Below, in pieces: positions 37,255 through 46,597 of a stretch of DNA of 64,000 nt. The position numbers and the translations under genes are program-made. The notes under the pieces were generated by a model that was given only the letters and a program-made list of their open reading frames with translations, searched no databases and was not told where the DNA came from. The stretch is from Promethearchaeota archaeon. GTDB lineage: Archaea; Asgardarchaeota; Lokiarchaeia; Sigynarchaeales; SOKP01. The stretch spans positions 1 to 64,000 of the forward strand of contig JAHPYY010000209.1 of the NCBI GenBank assembly GCA_019058515.1. The letters run 5' to 3'. Position 1 is the stretch's first letter, and each line of letters opens with the position of its first letter.

Positions 37255-39867
37255 ATGATTATGAAGAGTATAGAAAAATACCATATAACTAAATTTACAC
37301 TAATTAGCTTTATTCTTACGATTATCTTAAGTTTAGGAAGTTTCTATGTAAATTCAGAAATATTTCGGAATGAACCATCTGTAAGCGAAAACCTTCTATC
37401 CGTGAAACTCGCTTTAGTTACTGAAACACCCTTCTCAATTAACGAAGGTGGAGGAGCAACATACCGTTGGGCAGACGCGGCTTCCTCTGAAAGTTGGTGT
37501 TGGGGATCGGGAACTGAAACTGATCCATATGTTATCGATGGTTTATTTATTGATGGGTCTGGATCGGGAAATTGCATTGAGGTTTGGGATACTGTTTCCC
37601 ATTTTATCGTTCAAAATTGCGAACTCATTAATGCGGATAGTGCTGCTATTCATATCCGAAATTCAAATGATGGTGAGTTGCTTAATAATGTCTTTAGGGA
37701 TAGTAATGAAGGGATAAACATGCATGATTGTATTAGAATTACAATAAGTGGAAATGAAATTAAAAGCAGCAGTGATTGGGGTATTAGCATCAATAGAGTC
37801 ATTAACGCAAGTATCCTAAATAACCAATTAGATGACAATGATCATGGTATGGGGCTCTGGCAAAGTAACAACACAGATATTCATGATAATATAATTAGCA
37901 ATTCTACTTGGCAGGCGATCCACCTTTTTGATTCAAAGAATAGCAAAATTTTTAGAAATGAAATAAGTTTTATTAATGGTTCTAGTATAGATATTTCTGA
38001 ATGTGAAAATTTTGAAATCTCGGAAAACACTATAAGATATTCGTTAGGAGCTGGTATCAATCTTAATAGAGATAAGGACTTCATTGTGTCTAATAACACT
38101 TTGGAGTATAACGATCAGGGTATTAGTTTAAGTGATGGATCAGAAGATAATGAAATAGTTGGTAATTCAATAAGCTACACCACCTACTCAGCAATAAATC
38201 TATGGAACAATAAATATAATAATGTAACTAGAAACATACTTGTGGATAATTACGATAATGGTATACGATTAGATAGAAGTTTATATTGCGAAGTTACATT
38301 AAATCAGATCGAAAATTGCATTTACGATGCGATTAATTTATGGCATACTAATAACTCAAAAGTTATATCCAATACTATTACTAACACTAACTCGAGCGGT
38401 ATTTCTCTTGGCAAATCAGTTTTTTATAGAATAAAGAATAATCTCATCGAAAATGTTCAATATAGTGCAATAACTCTACACGAAAATTCGGATTATAACA
38501 ATATTTCTGAAAATACAGCAACTCTAAGCAGTGATGGAATAAACCTTTGGAGATCCAATAACAATGAAATTCAAAGGAACGAAGCGAGTAATAATCGTTA
38601 TAATGGAATTTACTTAGGTGAAAGTTTATACAATAAACTAATCAAAAATACTTGTAACAACAATTCTGAAGGCATTAATTTAAGTGAAAGCAATTCTACC
38701 CAAGTAAAAAGTAACATAATAAGTGGTAATTTTTACGTTGGGTTACAGATTTGGTCTAGTACTAACAATCTTGTCGAAGGAAATATTTTTGAAGGAAGTG
38801 CTGAATGTTATAGAGAAGAGGAATCCAGCGGAAACACTATTAGAAATAACAAGTGTAAAGGTTTTTGGAATTTGCCTTCGATCATAATTGATGACAACGG
38901 AGGTGGTGATTATACATGGGCACAAATCGCCTCCTTTGCTTGGTGTACAGGATCTGGTACTCAAACCGATCCTTATTATGTCTCGGAATTGTATATAAAT
39001 GGAAAGTTCATGGACGCTTGTTTAGTAATTAAGAATTCAGATGTTTACTTTGTTATATCAAAATCTCACTTTGAATACGCAGGAAGTTTATCCAATTACG
39101 CAGGAGTTAGAATGGAAAACACCATAAATGGTCAATTAGATGATAATATAATAACAAATAATAAGAATATGGGAGTATTTCTACTTAATTGCGAAAACAT
39201 TACATTATCTCAGAATATAATAACCAACAACAGCATAGGTATTAATTTAATCAACAGCAAGTTTATTACGATCTCTAATAATAAAATCAATCTTAACGAG
39301 GAGCATGGTATCTCGCTTTATAATTCAAGGGAAAGTAATATTCGTAATAACGAGATAAATTCTAACAAAGAGATAGGGATAAAACTTGACACCGCAAGCA
39401 ATGTGAATTTGATTACTAATAATAAAATAAGAGATAACAACGAAGGAATTGCATTCACTAAAAGTCTATACAACAGTATTTCTGGAAATCGCATTGAAGA
39501 GAATAACGAATTCGGTGTATATGTAAAACCATCTGCAGGATCAAACCAATTTCTAAATAACACTTTCGTTGAAAACGGAGTTAACGCGAGGGATGATGCA
39601 TCTCATTGCATATGGGACGATGGAAACAGAGGAAATATCTGGGACGACTATTTTGGAATTGATACTGATTCAAATGATATTGGTGATTACCCTTATTATA
39701 TAACGGGAGATGCGGGAAGCATTGATAGATATCCCATCATTTTCCAGGAATATCCGGAGATTCCCGGCTATAATTTAGAAGTAATTTGCATAGTTGTGGT
39801 AATAATATCGCTTGTTTCGTTAATATTTGTGTTAAAAAGGCAAAATCCTCGTTTCTCACTTTCTTAA
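37255..39867 (+). CDS. Surface-anchored right-handed beta-helix (NosD-like) protein
   Basis: 870 residues: N-terminal signal/anchor helix (about 14-34), a large parallel beta-helix with many N-x-I and N-N-x-x-x-N repeats, and a C-terminal helix (about 843-862) followed by a basic tail. The helix is built as two modules, each opened by a [G]GGG.Y.WA segment and a WC.GSGT.TDPY motif, near residues 62 and 544. The fold is shared with NosD and polysaccharide-degrading or adhesive proteins. Probably displayed outside the membrane, with a role in surface binding or carbohydrate processing. Start ATG at 37255, preceded by GAGG. Confidence 0.85.
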   Translation: MIMKSIEKYHITKFTLISFILTIILSLGSFYVNSEIFRNEPSVSENLLSVKLALVTETPFSINEGGGATYRWADAASSESWCWGSGTETDPYVIDGLFIDGSGSGNCIEVWDTVSHFIVQNCELINADSAAIHIRNSNDGELLNNVFRDSNEGINMHDCIRITISGNEIKSSSDWGISINRVINASILNNQLDDNDHGMGLWQSNNTDIHDNIISNSTWQAIHLFDSKNSKIFRNEISFINGSSIDISECENFEISENTIRYSLGAGINLNRDKDFIVSNNTLEYNDQGISLSDGSEDNEIVGNSISYTTYSAINLWNNKYNNVTRNILVDNYDNGIRLDRSLYCEVTLNQIENCIYDAINLWHTNNSKVISNTITNTNSSGISLGKSVFYRIKNNLIENVQYSAITLHENSDYNNISENTATLSSDGINLWRSNNNEIQRNEASNNRYNGIYLGESLYNKLIKNTCNNNSEGINLSESNSTQVKSNIISGNFYVGLQIWSSTNNLVEGNIFEGSAECYREEESSGNTIRNNKCKGFWNLPSIIIDDNGGGDYTWAQIASFAWCTGSGTQTDPYYVSELYINGKFMDACLVIKNSDVYFVISKSHFEYAGSLSNYAGVRMENTINGQLDDNIITNNKNMGVFLLNCENITLSQNIITNNSIGINLINSKFITISNNKINLNEEHGISLYNSRESNIRNNEINSNKEIGIKLDTASNVNLITNNKIRDNNEGIAFTKSLYNSISGNRIEENNEFGVYVKPSAGSNQFLNNTFVENGVNARDDASHCIWDDGNRGNIWDDYFGIDTDSNDIGDYPYYITGDAGSIDRYPIIFQEYPEIPGYNLEVICIVVVIISLVSLIFVLKRQNPRFSLS

Positions 39868-40509
39868 TAAGAAAAATGTTTGTCCTCCCGCTCCCGATTT
39901 AGAAGGCTTCTTTTTTTCAATGTAATATCCCTTAAATTGATTTCTGCTGAAATATATTGAAAATTCTTCTAATTCGTCCTTATCTTTAGGATAAAATTCA
40001 ATTATAATTCTACCACCTTGCCTTAAAACTCCGTACAGTCGTCTAGCTGTATAATCCAAGACTGTTTTCCTCCAATTCTCCTTGGGAAAGTCTCTATTAA
40101 TAATGAAATTATAAGCTGAAATAGAAATCATGTGATCAATTGAATTCCTCCTAACAGGGATATACCTGATATCCGCTAGGATAAGTTCTAATTGATTTAA
40201 TGCTTTTTCTTTTTTTCTTTTAAGCGCAAGATTTATCATATCTGTAAGTATTTCGATTGCAACTACTTTAAAACCCTGTTCAACCAATACTTCCGAAGAA
40301 AATCCCGTACCGCATCCAAGATCTAAAACTATTTCAGTTCTTTTTAGATTAATTCGATAGGACCCCAACTTTGGGTCATATAGGTAATTTATACACTTTA
40401 GAGTTGTCTTTTTCTGATTTCTTTCCATCCACTTCGTGTTATTATATTTAGTGGCTTTATCTCCGATATAATCTTGAGGAAAATGCGGCCGAGAGTTATG
40501 GCTCATCAA
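39856..40509 (-). CDS. Bud23-like class I SAM methyltransferase
   Basis: 217 residues. SAM-binding loop VLDLGCGTGFSSEVL (about 60-74), an acidic post-II residue in VVAIEI, and HMISISAYNFII after motif IV. The opening SRPHFPQDYIGDKATKYNNTKW, the ISISA motif and a tail ending SGAGGQTFFLLRK resemble Bud23/WBSCR22, the enzyme that makes m7G in the small-subunit rRNA of eukaryotes. Archaeal homologues exist and are thought to act on rRNA. It overlaps the end of the beta-helix gene by 12 bases in the convergent direction. Confidence 0.7.
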   Translation of the reverse strand: MMSHNSRPHFPQDYIGDKATKYNNTKWMERNQKKTTLKCINYLYDPKLGSYRINLKRTEIVLDLGCGTGFSSEVLVEQGFKVVAIEILTDMINLALKRKKEKALNQLELILADIRYIPVRRNSIDHMISISAYNFIINRDFPKENWRKTVLDYTARRLYGVLRQGGRIIIEFYPKDKDELEEFSIYFSRNQFKGYYIEKKKPSKSGAGGQTFFLLRK

Positions 40510-40623
40510 AAATCAGTTACTTTAAGAATAAAATATATAAAACCAAAACAAATATTATATAATGAATTAAAAATTAATAACTTCTTTAATTTTACATAAT
40601 AGTAGTCCGGGGTTAGAGAAGGC

Positions 40624-41007
40624 ATGAGTGAGAGAAAAAAAACAATTCTAATTGTGGACGACGAGCCAGACATCGTCAATCTCACAGAAAAATTTCTGAA
40701 ACTTGGGGAATTTGATACCATTTCGTGCAATAATGGTAAAGAAGCAATAAAGATCATTGAGGAGCGCTATAAAGATATCGCTCTAATTTTACTTGATATA
40801 ATGATGCCTGGGGTTAGTGGTTACGATGTGCTTTCAAAAATTAAGACTAACGAGCAATTTAAGCACATTCTAGTAGTATTGTTTACCGTAAAGAGTTTTA
40901 ACGAGGATATTCAGAAAGGAAAAAAACTCGGGGCAGATTATTACATTACAAAACCTTTTTCTGGTAAAAAGCTTTTAAATACAATCACAACTATTTTAAA
41001 TTCTTAA
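40624..41007 (+). CDS. Stand-alone CheY-like receiver domain
   Basis: 127 residues. Acidic pocket D12-D13, phospho-acceptor D58 in LLDIMMPG, T88 in LFTVKS and K110 in YITKPFSG are all present, so it should be phosphorylated by a histidine kinase. There is no output domain, and no kinase gene is nearby. It diverges from the Bud23-like gene with 114 bases between starts. Confidence 0.88.
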   Translation: MSERKKTILIVDDEPDIVNLTEKFLKLGEFDTISCNNGKEAIKIIEERYKDIALILLDIMMPGVSGYDVLSKIKTNEQFKHILVVLFTVKSFNEDIQKGKKLGADYYITKPFSGKKLLNTITTILNS

Positions 41008-41167
41008 TTTAATGATACTTTTTTTTAATCTTTATTTAAATACATTAAATTATAAGACGCGTATATATGTTGACTTAAATCTTCAATATTAACTCCCTGT
41101 TGGATAATCCTTAATTTTTTCAATTATAACATATTTTAAAAACTAATAATCTTAACGTTTGAAAAGC

Positions 41168-42547
41168 ATGCAATCTGGAGAAAAAACTAAAATAGTTGTT
41201 ATTGGTATGGGGTATGTCGGAATCCCCATGGCTGCTCTTTTAGCAGATATAGAAAATTTCTACGTTACAGGTATTCAGAGGAGATCGCAAAGGTCTGGTT
41301 GGAAAATCGAGTGGATAAATAAAGGTAAAAATCCGTTTGAAGGAGACGAACCCGGATTAGATGAGTTAATTGCTCGCGTGGTTAATAATGGGAAATTCAA
41401 GGTCATTGAGAGTTACGACGAGGTGAATGAAGCTGATTATATTTTGATTGATGTTCAGACACCTGTGGATTCAGATAAGATACCAAGATACGAATCGTTA
41501 ATCGAAGTATCAAGACAAGTCTCGAAACACTTAAAAAAAGGTGTCACAGTAATTATAGAATCAACCGTTGCCCCAGGAACGACTGATAATATAGTGCAAC
41601 CAATTTTAGAAGAGGGTAGTGGATTAAAACGAGGGATCGACTTTTATCTTGTATTTTCATTTGAGAGGGTGATGCCAGGTAAGCTACTCGAGTACATCAC
41701 CGATTTTCCTAGAGTAATTGGAGGAGGATGTGAAAAAGCCAACCAAAATGCGAAATTCTTGTATGGGAAAGTTGTAAAAAAGGAATTACAAGTTACGGAC
41801 ACATTAACAGCCGAATTAACGAAATGTATTGAAAATTCTTACCGGGATGTTAACATTGCTTTTGCCAACGAAATGGCACTATTATGCGAGGATTTTGGGA
41901 GAAATATTTACGAGATCGTAGAATTAATTAACTACCGTCACGACCGAATGATGCATTATCCTGGAAGCGGAGTCGGTGGCCACTGTCTTACAAAAGATCC
42001 TCACCTTCTGTTATATGGACACCAGAAATATACTGAGGGCAAATACCGGAGTAAAATCAAACTCACTCCTGAATCGAGAGATTTAAACGATTATATGCCC
42101 TCTCATATGGTAAAATTGATGGAAAACGCGTTTAAAAAGTTAGGAAGACTCGTAGATAATATTAAGATTGCTTTAATGGGAGTATCTTATAAAGCAGATA
42201 CCGATGATACAAGAAATACTCCTACCGAGAACATTGTTAAAACCCTTATTAGTAAATATCATTCACACAACATATTATATATTGCTCACGACCCTTATGT
42301 CAAAAAAAGAGATTACAGAGAAACAGACTTAACTGATAATTTTGATGAGGCCGTGAAAAATGCTGATGTCCTAATTTTTGCGACTAATCACAGACAATAC
42401 TACAATATCGATTTAGATAAGTTAAAGCAACAAATGAGGACACCTATAATCATAGATGGCAGAAACATTTTTAGCACATATGTAATGGAAGAAAAAGGTT
42501 TTATTTACCGAAAGGTGGGAGAAGGAACAAGAGATTGTGAGAAATAG
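41168..42547 (+). CDS. UDP-sugar/nucleotide-sugar dehydrogenase
   Basis: 459 residues from ATG 41168 (a TTG at 41159 is in frame too). NAD-binding VVIGMGYVGIPMA, substrate-binding domain with SFERVMPG, and the catalytic Cys in GSGVGGHCLTKDP near residue 275. It resembles UDP-N-acetylmannosamine or UDP-glucose/GDP-mannose dehydrogenases that make uronic acids for glycans. A glycan role fits an organism with large surface proteins, but no glycan cluster is seen here. Confidence 0.85.
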   Translation: MQSGEKTKIVVIGMGYVGIPMAALLADIENFYVTGIQRRSQRSGWKIEWINKGKNPFEGDEPGLDELIARVVNNGKFKVIESYDEVNEADYILIDVQTPVDSDKIPRYESLIEVSRQVSKHLKKGVTVIIESTVAPGTTDNIVQPILEEGSGLKRGIDFYLVFSFERVMPGKLLEYITDFPRVIGGGCEKANQNAKFLYGKVVKKELQVTDTLTAELTKCIENSYRDVNIAFANEMALLCEDFGRNIYEIVELINYRHDRMMHYPGSGVGGHCLTKDPHLLLYGHQKYTEGKYRSKIKLTPESRDLNDYMPSHMVKLMENAFKKLGRLVDNIKIALMGVSYKADTDDTRNTPTENIVKTLISKYHSHNILYIAHDPYVKKRDYRETDLTDNFDEAVKNADVLIFATNHRQYYNIDLDKLKQQMRTPIIIDGRNIFSTYVMEEKGFIYRKVGEGTRDCEK

Positions 42548-42573
42548 ACACAAGCGTTAATCCTTCTAACAAA

Positions 42574-42639
42574 ATTCTCAAATTCTTGCGGAATTTTAAG
42601 AATTAAAACTCCTAGCATTTGCGAGTTAATTCTGAGAAT
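42574..42639 (+). ncRNA. Candidate structured element: closing stem and two hairpins
   Basis: ATTCTCA (42574-42580) pairs with TGAGAAT (42633-42639). Inside, AATTC-TTGCG-GAATT (42581-42595) and AACTC...GAGTT (42607-42611 with 42623-42627) form perfect 5-bp hairpins. The whole makes a compact three-way junction. A T-rich run follows, so it may be a terminator-like structure after the dehydrogenase gene or a small RNA. It works on either strand by symmetry of the pairs, so the strand is a guess. Confidence 0.4.
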
Positions 42640-42978
42640 CTTTATCTTTTTTATTTTTTTTATGGCTTCTATACTTTCTAACGCATTTTATTATTGAGTC
42701 TATTACAAATCAGCCTGTACAAAAGTCGGATTTTTCTTTTTGTTCCGTTTTTTCCATGTCTGATATCAAATATTTTCTTATTTCTACGAATATAAAGTAC
42801 ACAATAAATATAAAAATTAAGATTTTAGCAGATAAGGATTAAATTAGCACTTTTTGAATTGATAAGTAATATAAAATGAAAAATGGTGGTATCATTTTTA
42901 TCTTCTTAACTAATTAAATTTTTAAAACCTTAGTTTCTTTACAGTTGTAGGATTTAAATTTTTTTTTGTATAGAGAAC
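42640..42978. other. AT-rich intergenic stretch
   Basis: No coding frame or convincing fold seen. It begins with a T-rich run and presumably contains the promoter of the membrane-protein gene at 42979. Confidence 0.5.
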
Positions 42979-43689
42979 ATGATTTTTCAAACAGAATATT
43001 GGACATATATTTATGCATTCTTTGATTGGATTGCAGAGTCTGCGGGAATCATGGTGGTTCTTTCGGGCATATTAGCGATTACGTGGCTCGGTTACGACAC
43101 ATTCCGGCATAAATCTTTTTTTTCGTGGTCTTTCATTAAATTTAGAAAAGACGAAGAAGGAAAAACAAAGATTAAAATTGATATTCCAAAACTTTTAAGA
43201 GTTTTAAGCTACCTTGGTCTTGTATTGGGAATCCTATGTATTTGGTCAGGAGTTGTAAGTTTAATTCTTGACATTCCTCCTTCATTTGCTTATAGAGATA
43301 ATACAGAAGACGCAGCAAACCATTTTACGTGCATATATTTGATAGTGATAGGAATTGTAATGTTTTTAAAACCGATAAGCGATCTTCCATTATCCTCTAT
43401 AATAGGAATGATTTGCGGGACAGTCACGGCAGTTATCATAGCGTTAATTATACCGGATTCCGTTGTAGAATTGATTGCCAACTGGATTAATCCCAAATGG
43501 GTTATAGTAATAATTTTTATTATCGTTTCCATAACAGTTACTTTATCTGTAAAATTTTATGTCAAAGCTTTCGTATTTGTTTCAAAGGTTCTATCTTGGC
43601 CTCCAATTGCTCTCGTTATCATCATTTTTTCGTTAATTCAGGGATTTTCACTTTGGATATTTGGGATAAGCGTTCCAAATCTATTATAG
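42979..43689 (+). CDS. Hypothetical six-helix membrane protein
   Basis: 236 residues with about six hydrophobic helices and a charged loop after the second (RKDEEGKTKIKID). No enzyme or transporter motif recognised. It opens a mostly plus-strand run of small Asgard-type genes. The two halves may be an internal repeat of three helices, judged only from spacing. Function unknown. Confidence 0.5.
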   Translation: MIFQTEYWTYIYAFFDWIAESAGIMVVLSGILAITWLGYDTFRHKSFFSWSFIKFRKDEEGKTKIKIDIPKLLRVLSYLGLVLGILCIWSGVVSLILDIPPSFAYRDNTEDAANHFTCIYLIVIGIVMFLKPISDLPLSSIIGMICGTVTAVIIALIIPDSVVELIANWINPKWVIVIIFIIVSITVTLSVKFYVKAFVFVSKVLSWPPIALVIIIFSLIQGFSLWIFGISVPNLL

Positions 43690-43799
43690 ACAAAACCATT
43701 TTTTTTATTTTTATTAATACTTCAGTTAATTCTAAATGTAGTAAAATGTAGATTCAATTATCAGATTTTTAAAAAGAGAAAATAATTAATCTTAATAAT

Positions 43800-44150
43800 A
43801 TGTCAGGAATTAAGTCGTTATCAAATCAATTATCCGAGATGAACCACGAGTTAAAAGTAGTTAGCTCGCAAATATCTAACTTGTCTGAGAAGGTGGTAAC
43901 GATTAGCTCTCAACTTTCAACATCAATGGATAAAATTAGCTCTGTATTACACGAAACAAACACTACAATTAAGCAATCCTTAGAGTTAACCTCGAAAACA
44001 ATTAAGGAAATGAGCGAAAACTTTTCGAAAACACTCGAAAGCGCTATGCAAAAAATGCAAGACATGAAAATTCAAATGGATTTAAGGGACACTGTTTTGA
44101 AGAGTTTAGGAATACAAGGTATTTTCTCAGACATATTAAAAAAGAAGTAA
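43800..44150 (+). CDS. Small coiled-coil protein
   Basis: 116 residues, nearly all helical, with heptad-like spacing of I/L/V from about residue 5 to 90 (SNQLSEMNHELKVVSSQISNL onward) and no membrane segment. The C-terminal 20 residues (VLKSLGIQGIFSDILKKK) form a short amphipathic helix that could contact a membrane. It lies in a group with RING-like, START-like and longin-like genes. It resembles adaptor or SNARE-like coiled coils only in general character; no homology claimed. Confidence 0.55.
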   Translation: MSGIKSLSNQLSEMNHELKVVSSQISNLSEKVVTISSQLSTSMDKISSVLHETNTTIKQSLELTSKTIKEMSENFSKTLESAMQKMQDMKIQMDLRDTVLKSLGIQGIFSDILKKK

Positions 44151-44190
44151 AGAATCTTTATGCGTTTCTATTAGATTTAGCATCTAAAAA

Positions 44191-44394
44191 TTATGTTTGT
44201 GATTGGTTTATTCTTCGTTTATTACTTCTCAAAAAGAAATACAACACGCTTAAGCTAACAAGATACGAAATTAATACAATAGTCCAAATAAATATCTCTA
44301 TCTCAGTTCCTTGAAATATACTTCTAATAACCATATACGCGAAGAAAATCGAGAATAGAGCCAGAAATTGTATTCGTCTCTTAAGATCGTACAT
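44191..44394 (-). CDS. Small two-helix membrane protein
   Basis: 67 residues with hydrophobic helices at about 9-25 and 33-54 and basic ends, so both termini are probably cytoplasmic. It runs opposite to its neighbours. No family recognised. Confidence 0.45.
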   Translation of the reverse strand: MYDLKRRIQFLALFSIFFAYMVIRSIFQGTEIEIFIWTIVLISYLVSLSVLYFFLRSNKRRINQSQT

Positions 44395-44453
44395 ATTTGA
44401 TTCGTTTCTTAACTTTTCTTAAAATATCAATGCGTATTATTTAATATTTAATT

Positions 44454-44516
44454 AAGAATAATCTTTTTTCAAAAAAGAATCTTTTTTTATAATCAAGAAT
44501 AATCTTTTTTTAAAAA
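44454..44516. repeat. Imperfect 41-base-spaced direct repeat upstream of the RING-like gene
   Basis: AAGAATAATCTTTTTT with following A-runs occurs at 44454 and again at 44495 with a 41-base period. It covers the promoter region of the RING-like gene at 44537. It may be a simple tandem duplication. Confidence 0.5.
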
Positions 44517-44536
44517 ACTGTTATAATTGATTTGAA

Positions 44537-44755
44537 ATGAATCAAGAGTCCACCTCCACTCTACGCCCTCCAACTTGTTTTATATGTAAAACAGATTACG
44601 AAGGAAACGAAGACAAATTACACTATTGTATATGCGATACTGCTGTCTGTACAGATTGTCTTAAGGAAGTCGAGCACAATGACGAGATTTGGGTATGTCC
44701 GAAATGTAAAAATAAAAACGATGTAGCATCGTCTAAACTTATAAGAACTACTTAA
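44537..44755 (+). CDS. Small eight-cysteine RING-like zinc protein
   Basis: 72 residues. Cysteines at 14, 17, 31, 33, 38, 41, 54 and 57 give the spacing C-x2-C-x13-C-x-C-x4-C-x2-C-x12-C-x2-C, consistent with a cross-brace, RING-like fold that binds two zincs; the usual His at the fourth ligand is Cys. RING domains of Asgard archaea and eukaryotes act as ubiquitin ligases or scaffold proteins. No ubiquitin, E1 or E2 gene is visible in this window. A plain zinc-ribbon pair is the alternative. Confidence 0.6.
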   Translation: MNQESTSTLRPPTCFICKTDYEGNEDKLHYCICDTAVCTDCLKEVEHNDEIWVCPKCKNKNDVASSKLIRTT

Positions 44756-44777
44756 GAAACAGCTCGTTTGTTTCTTA
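44753..44777 (+). terminator. Hairpin overlapping the stop codon of the RING-like gene
   Basis: TAAGAAAC (44753-44760) pairs perfectly with GTTTCTTA (44770-44777); the stop codon TAA is part of the stem. Likely 3' end structure, though no long T-run follows. Confidence 0.4.
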
Positions 44778-44792
44778 TGGTTAAAAATTCCT

Positions 44793-44856
44793 GCCGATGA
44801 TGAATTTAAAACAAGGATGATAGGTTTTTTGTGAAATAATTGAGGAAATCTGAGGC
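44793..44856 (+). ncRNA. Candidate C/D box sRNA
   Basis: A terminal GCC/GGC stem (44793-44795 with 44854-44856) directly flanks a C box (ATGATGA, 44797-44803) and a D box (CTGA, 44850-44853), the layout of the archaeal kink-turn guide RNAs that direct 2'-O-methylation. A C'-like ATGATA is present at 44817-44822, but a clear D' box is not. It stands in a non-coding stretch of 290 bases between two plus-strand genes. Confidence 0.4.
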
Positions 44857-45045
44857 TATAAAAAAATATCCTTTAGTTTAATACATCATAATTATTTTGC
44901 TTCATAGTACCCACATTTATATTAAAGTGAAAATGGTTATCTTTTTTTATTCTGACTGTTTTTCTCAACCAATGTAAGTAAAATCAAAAAAGATTTTACA
45001 GAGAATTTCATTTTTCTAATAATAAACAATAATGAAAGATGTAAA

Positions 45046-45540
45046 TTGAGCAAAAATATTATCTCTAAAGTTGTTGAAATCGATAACGCTTCTAAGGACC
45101 AAGTAATTAAAGCATTGTATTCTGAAGCTGTTTGGCGTGATATTTCTCCAGTAAAAGAAATCGACGCTCATTTCCCTTCACCAAATGTTTTGTACAGCAA
45201 AATAAGAGACGAAATCAAGGTTGTAAAAGTACCAATCGAGATTGAAGGAGAATTAATCTTCTCAGACCTTGGAGAAGAAGCAGGGAAAGGAAGACTAATA
45301 GAATTTAACATGAGAAATAACAAAGATGTTGATAGATTTGAGGGAAGAATTAGAATTAAATCATTATCCCCAACCCAGACTAAAATAGGTGTTTTTATCC
45401 AAGAATTAAAACTTACCAGCGAATTTTTAAATCTACTTGGAGGTGCTTCGGAATTAATCCTGCGAACAAAACTAACAGAGTTATTACGCAATTTAGAACG
45501 ATTGTGTAAAAATGATAAGTTAAAGGAGTTAATAATATAA
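45046..45540 (+). CDS. SRPBCC/START-like hydrophobic-ligand-binding protein
   Basis: 164 residues, TTG start. The pattern of an N-terminal helix, several amphipathic strands (LIEFNMRNNKDVDRFEGRI) and a long C-terminal helix ending LTELLRNLERLCK resembles SRPBCC (START/Bet v 1-like) lipid- or polyketide-binding domains. No catalytic motif. It lies just upstream of the longin-like gene, 41 bases apart, and may be cotranscribed with it. Confidence 0.5.
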   Translation: MSKNIISKVVEIDNASKDQVIKALYSEAVWRDISPVKEIDAHFPSPNVLYSKIRDEIKVVKVPIEIEGELIFSDLGEEAGKGRLIEFNMRNNKDVDRFEGRIRIKSLSPTQTKIGVFIQELKLTSEFLNLLGGASELILRTKLTELLRNLERLCKNDKLKELII

Positions 45541-45581
45541 GAAAATACATCAATAGTGAAGTATGAAATATTAGTGAAAAA

Positions 45582-46427
45582 ATGAATATTTGGATTCTTG
45601 ACAGTCAATCTGGTGTTACCTTGTTGTATAAACCTCATATGGAATTAATGATTAACGAAGACCTAATTTCAGGATTACTTACGGCTTTAAATCAATTCAC
45701 CGTGATCGAGTTTAAACAAGGAATAGAAGGCTTAGAAATGGCGGGACTTAGATGGGTTTATCTGGAAGAAAAAGACTACAATTTGCTCTTTATTGCTGCA
45801 GACACGAAAGAAGTTAATACAGTGATGCTAAGAGCGCGTTTGAATGTCATAAAACAATCATTTGTAGATATGTATGTTAAAAGTAAAAGCCATTGGAAAA
45901 GACTATGGAATGGAAATGTAGAAGTATTCTTTCCTTTCAGGGATACAATCGAGGAGTATTACACCCAATGGAAGCAAGCTGAAAGCATCACCAGTATTGC
46001 AGAATTTGTTGACATTTTGGGAATCATACAAAATGTATTAAACACTGTCCAGAATGTAGTAATTTCACTGAGCGATTCTCAAAAAGAACGAATAATAACG
46101 AAAGTGGAAAAAATGTTCCACGCGTTCAGAACTCAAGAGATCATAAAGGATAATCCGGAATTAAGCAAAATTTCGTTTGATCGAACATCTGGTTTTGATA
46201 TTATCAACATAAATCCGAACAATTGTAATTTCATCGTAGTCGAAAAAGAAATCATTAACATTCTCAAATCAGTTATTGAAATTATTAAGAGGGAAATTGG
46301 ATTAATAAATAGTTTGCATTATTTCATTCAAGAAAACTTATTCGATTATGTATTTAACAACTACGCTTTGCTGAAAGATTTAAACTTGGATAAATTCTTA
46401 CTACAACTATTTCTACTTAAGGCTTAA
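45582..46427 (+). CDS. Longin-like domain protein
   Basis: 281 residues. The start MNIWILDSQSGVTLLYKP, the NEDLISGLLTALNQF helix and the strand DYNLLFIAADTKE match the fold seen in longin domains of Asgard archaea and of eukaryotic trafficking proteins, which often bind small GTPases. The rest (about residues 125-281) is helical and not recognised. It ends a plus-strand run containing coiled-coil, RING-like and START-like genes. Confidence 0.7.
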   Translation: MNIWILDSQSGVTLLYKPHMELMINEDLISGLLTALNQFTVIEFKQGIEGLEMAGLRWVYLEEKDYNLLFIAADTKEVNTVMLRARLNVIKQSFVDMYVKSKSHWKRLWNGNVEVFFPFRDTIEEYYTQWKQAESITSIAEFVDILGIIQNVLNTVQNVVISLSDSQKERIITKVEKMFHAFRTQEIIKDNPELSKISFDRTSGFDIININPNNCNFIVVEKEIINILKSVIEIIKREIGLINSLHYFIQENLFDYVFNNYALLKDLNLDKFLLQLFLLKA

Positions 46428-46597
46428 AGTAGCTTCTTATTTTTAGTGGTTTCCTTCAATACATTAAAAATTAACCTGTTATAACTATTATTCTCATTTC
46501 ACATTCTATAATAATTGACCCAACGCAAGTCAACGATTAGATTTATTAAAATGGATTTATTTACATTATTATTAAAACTCAATAACACACCCTAAAG

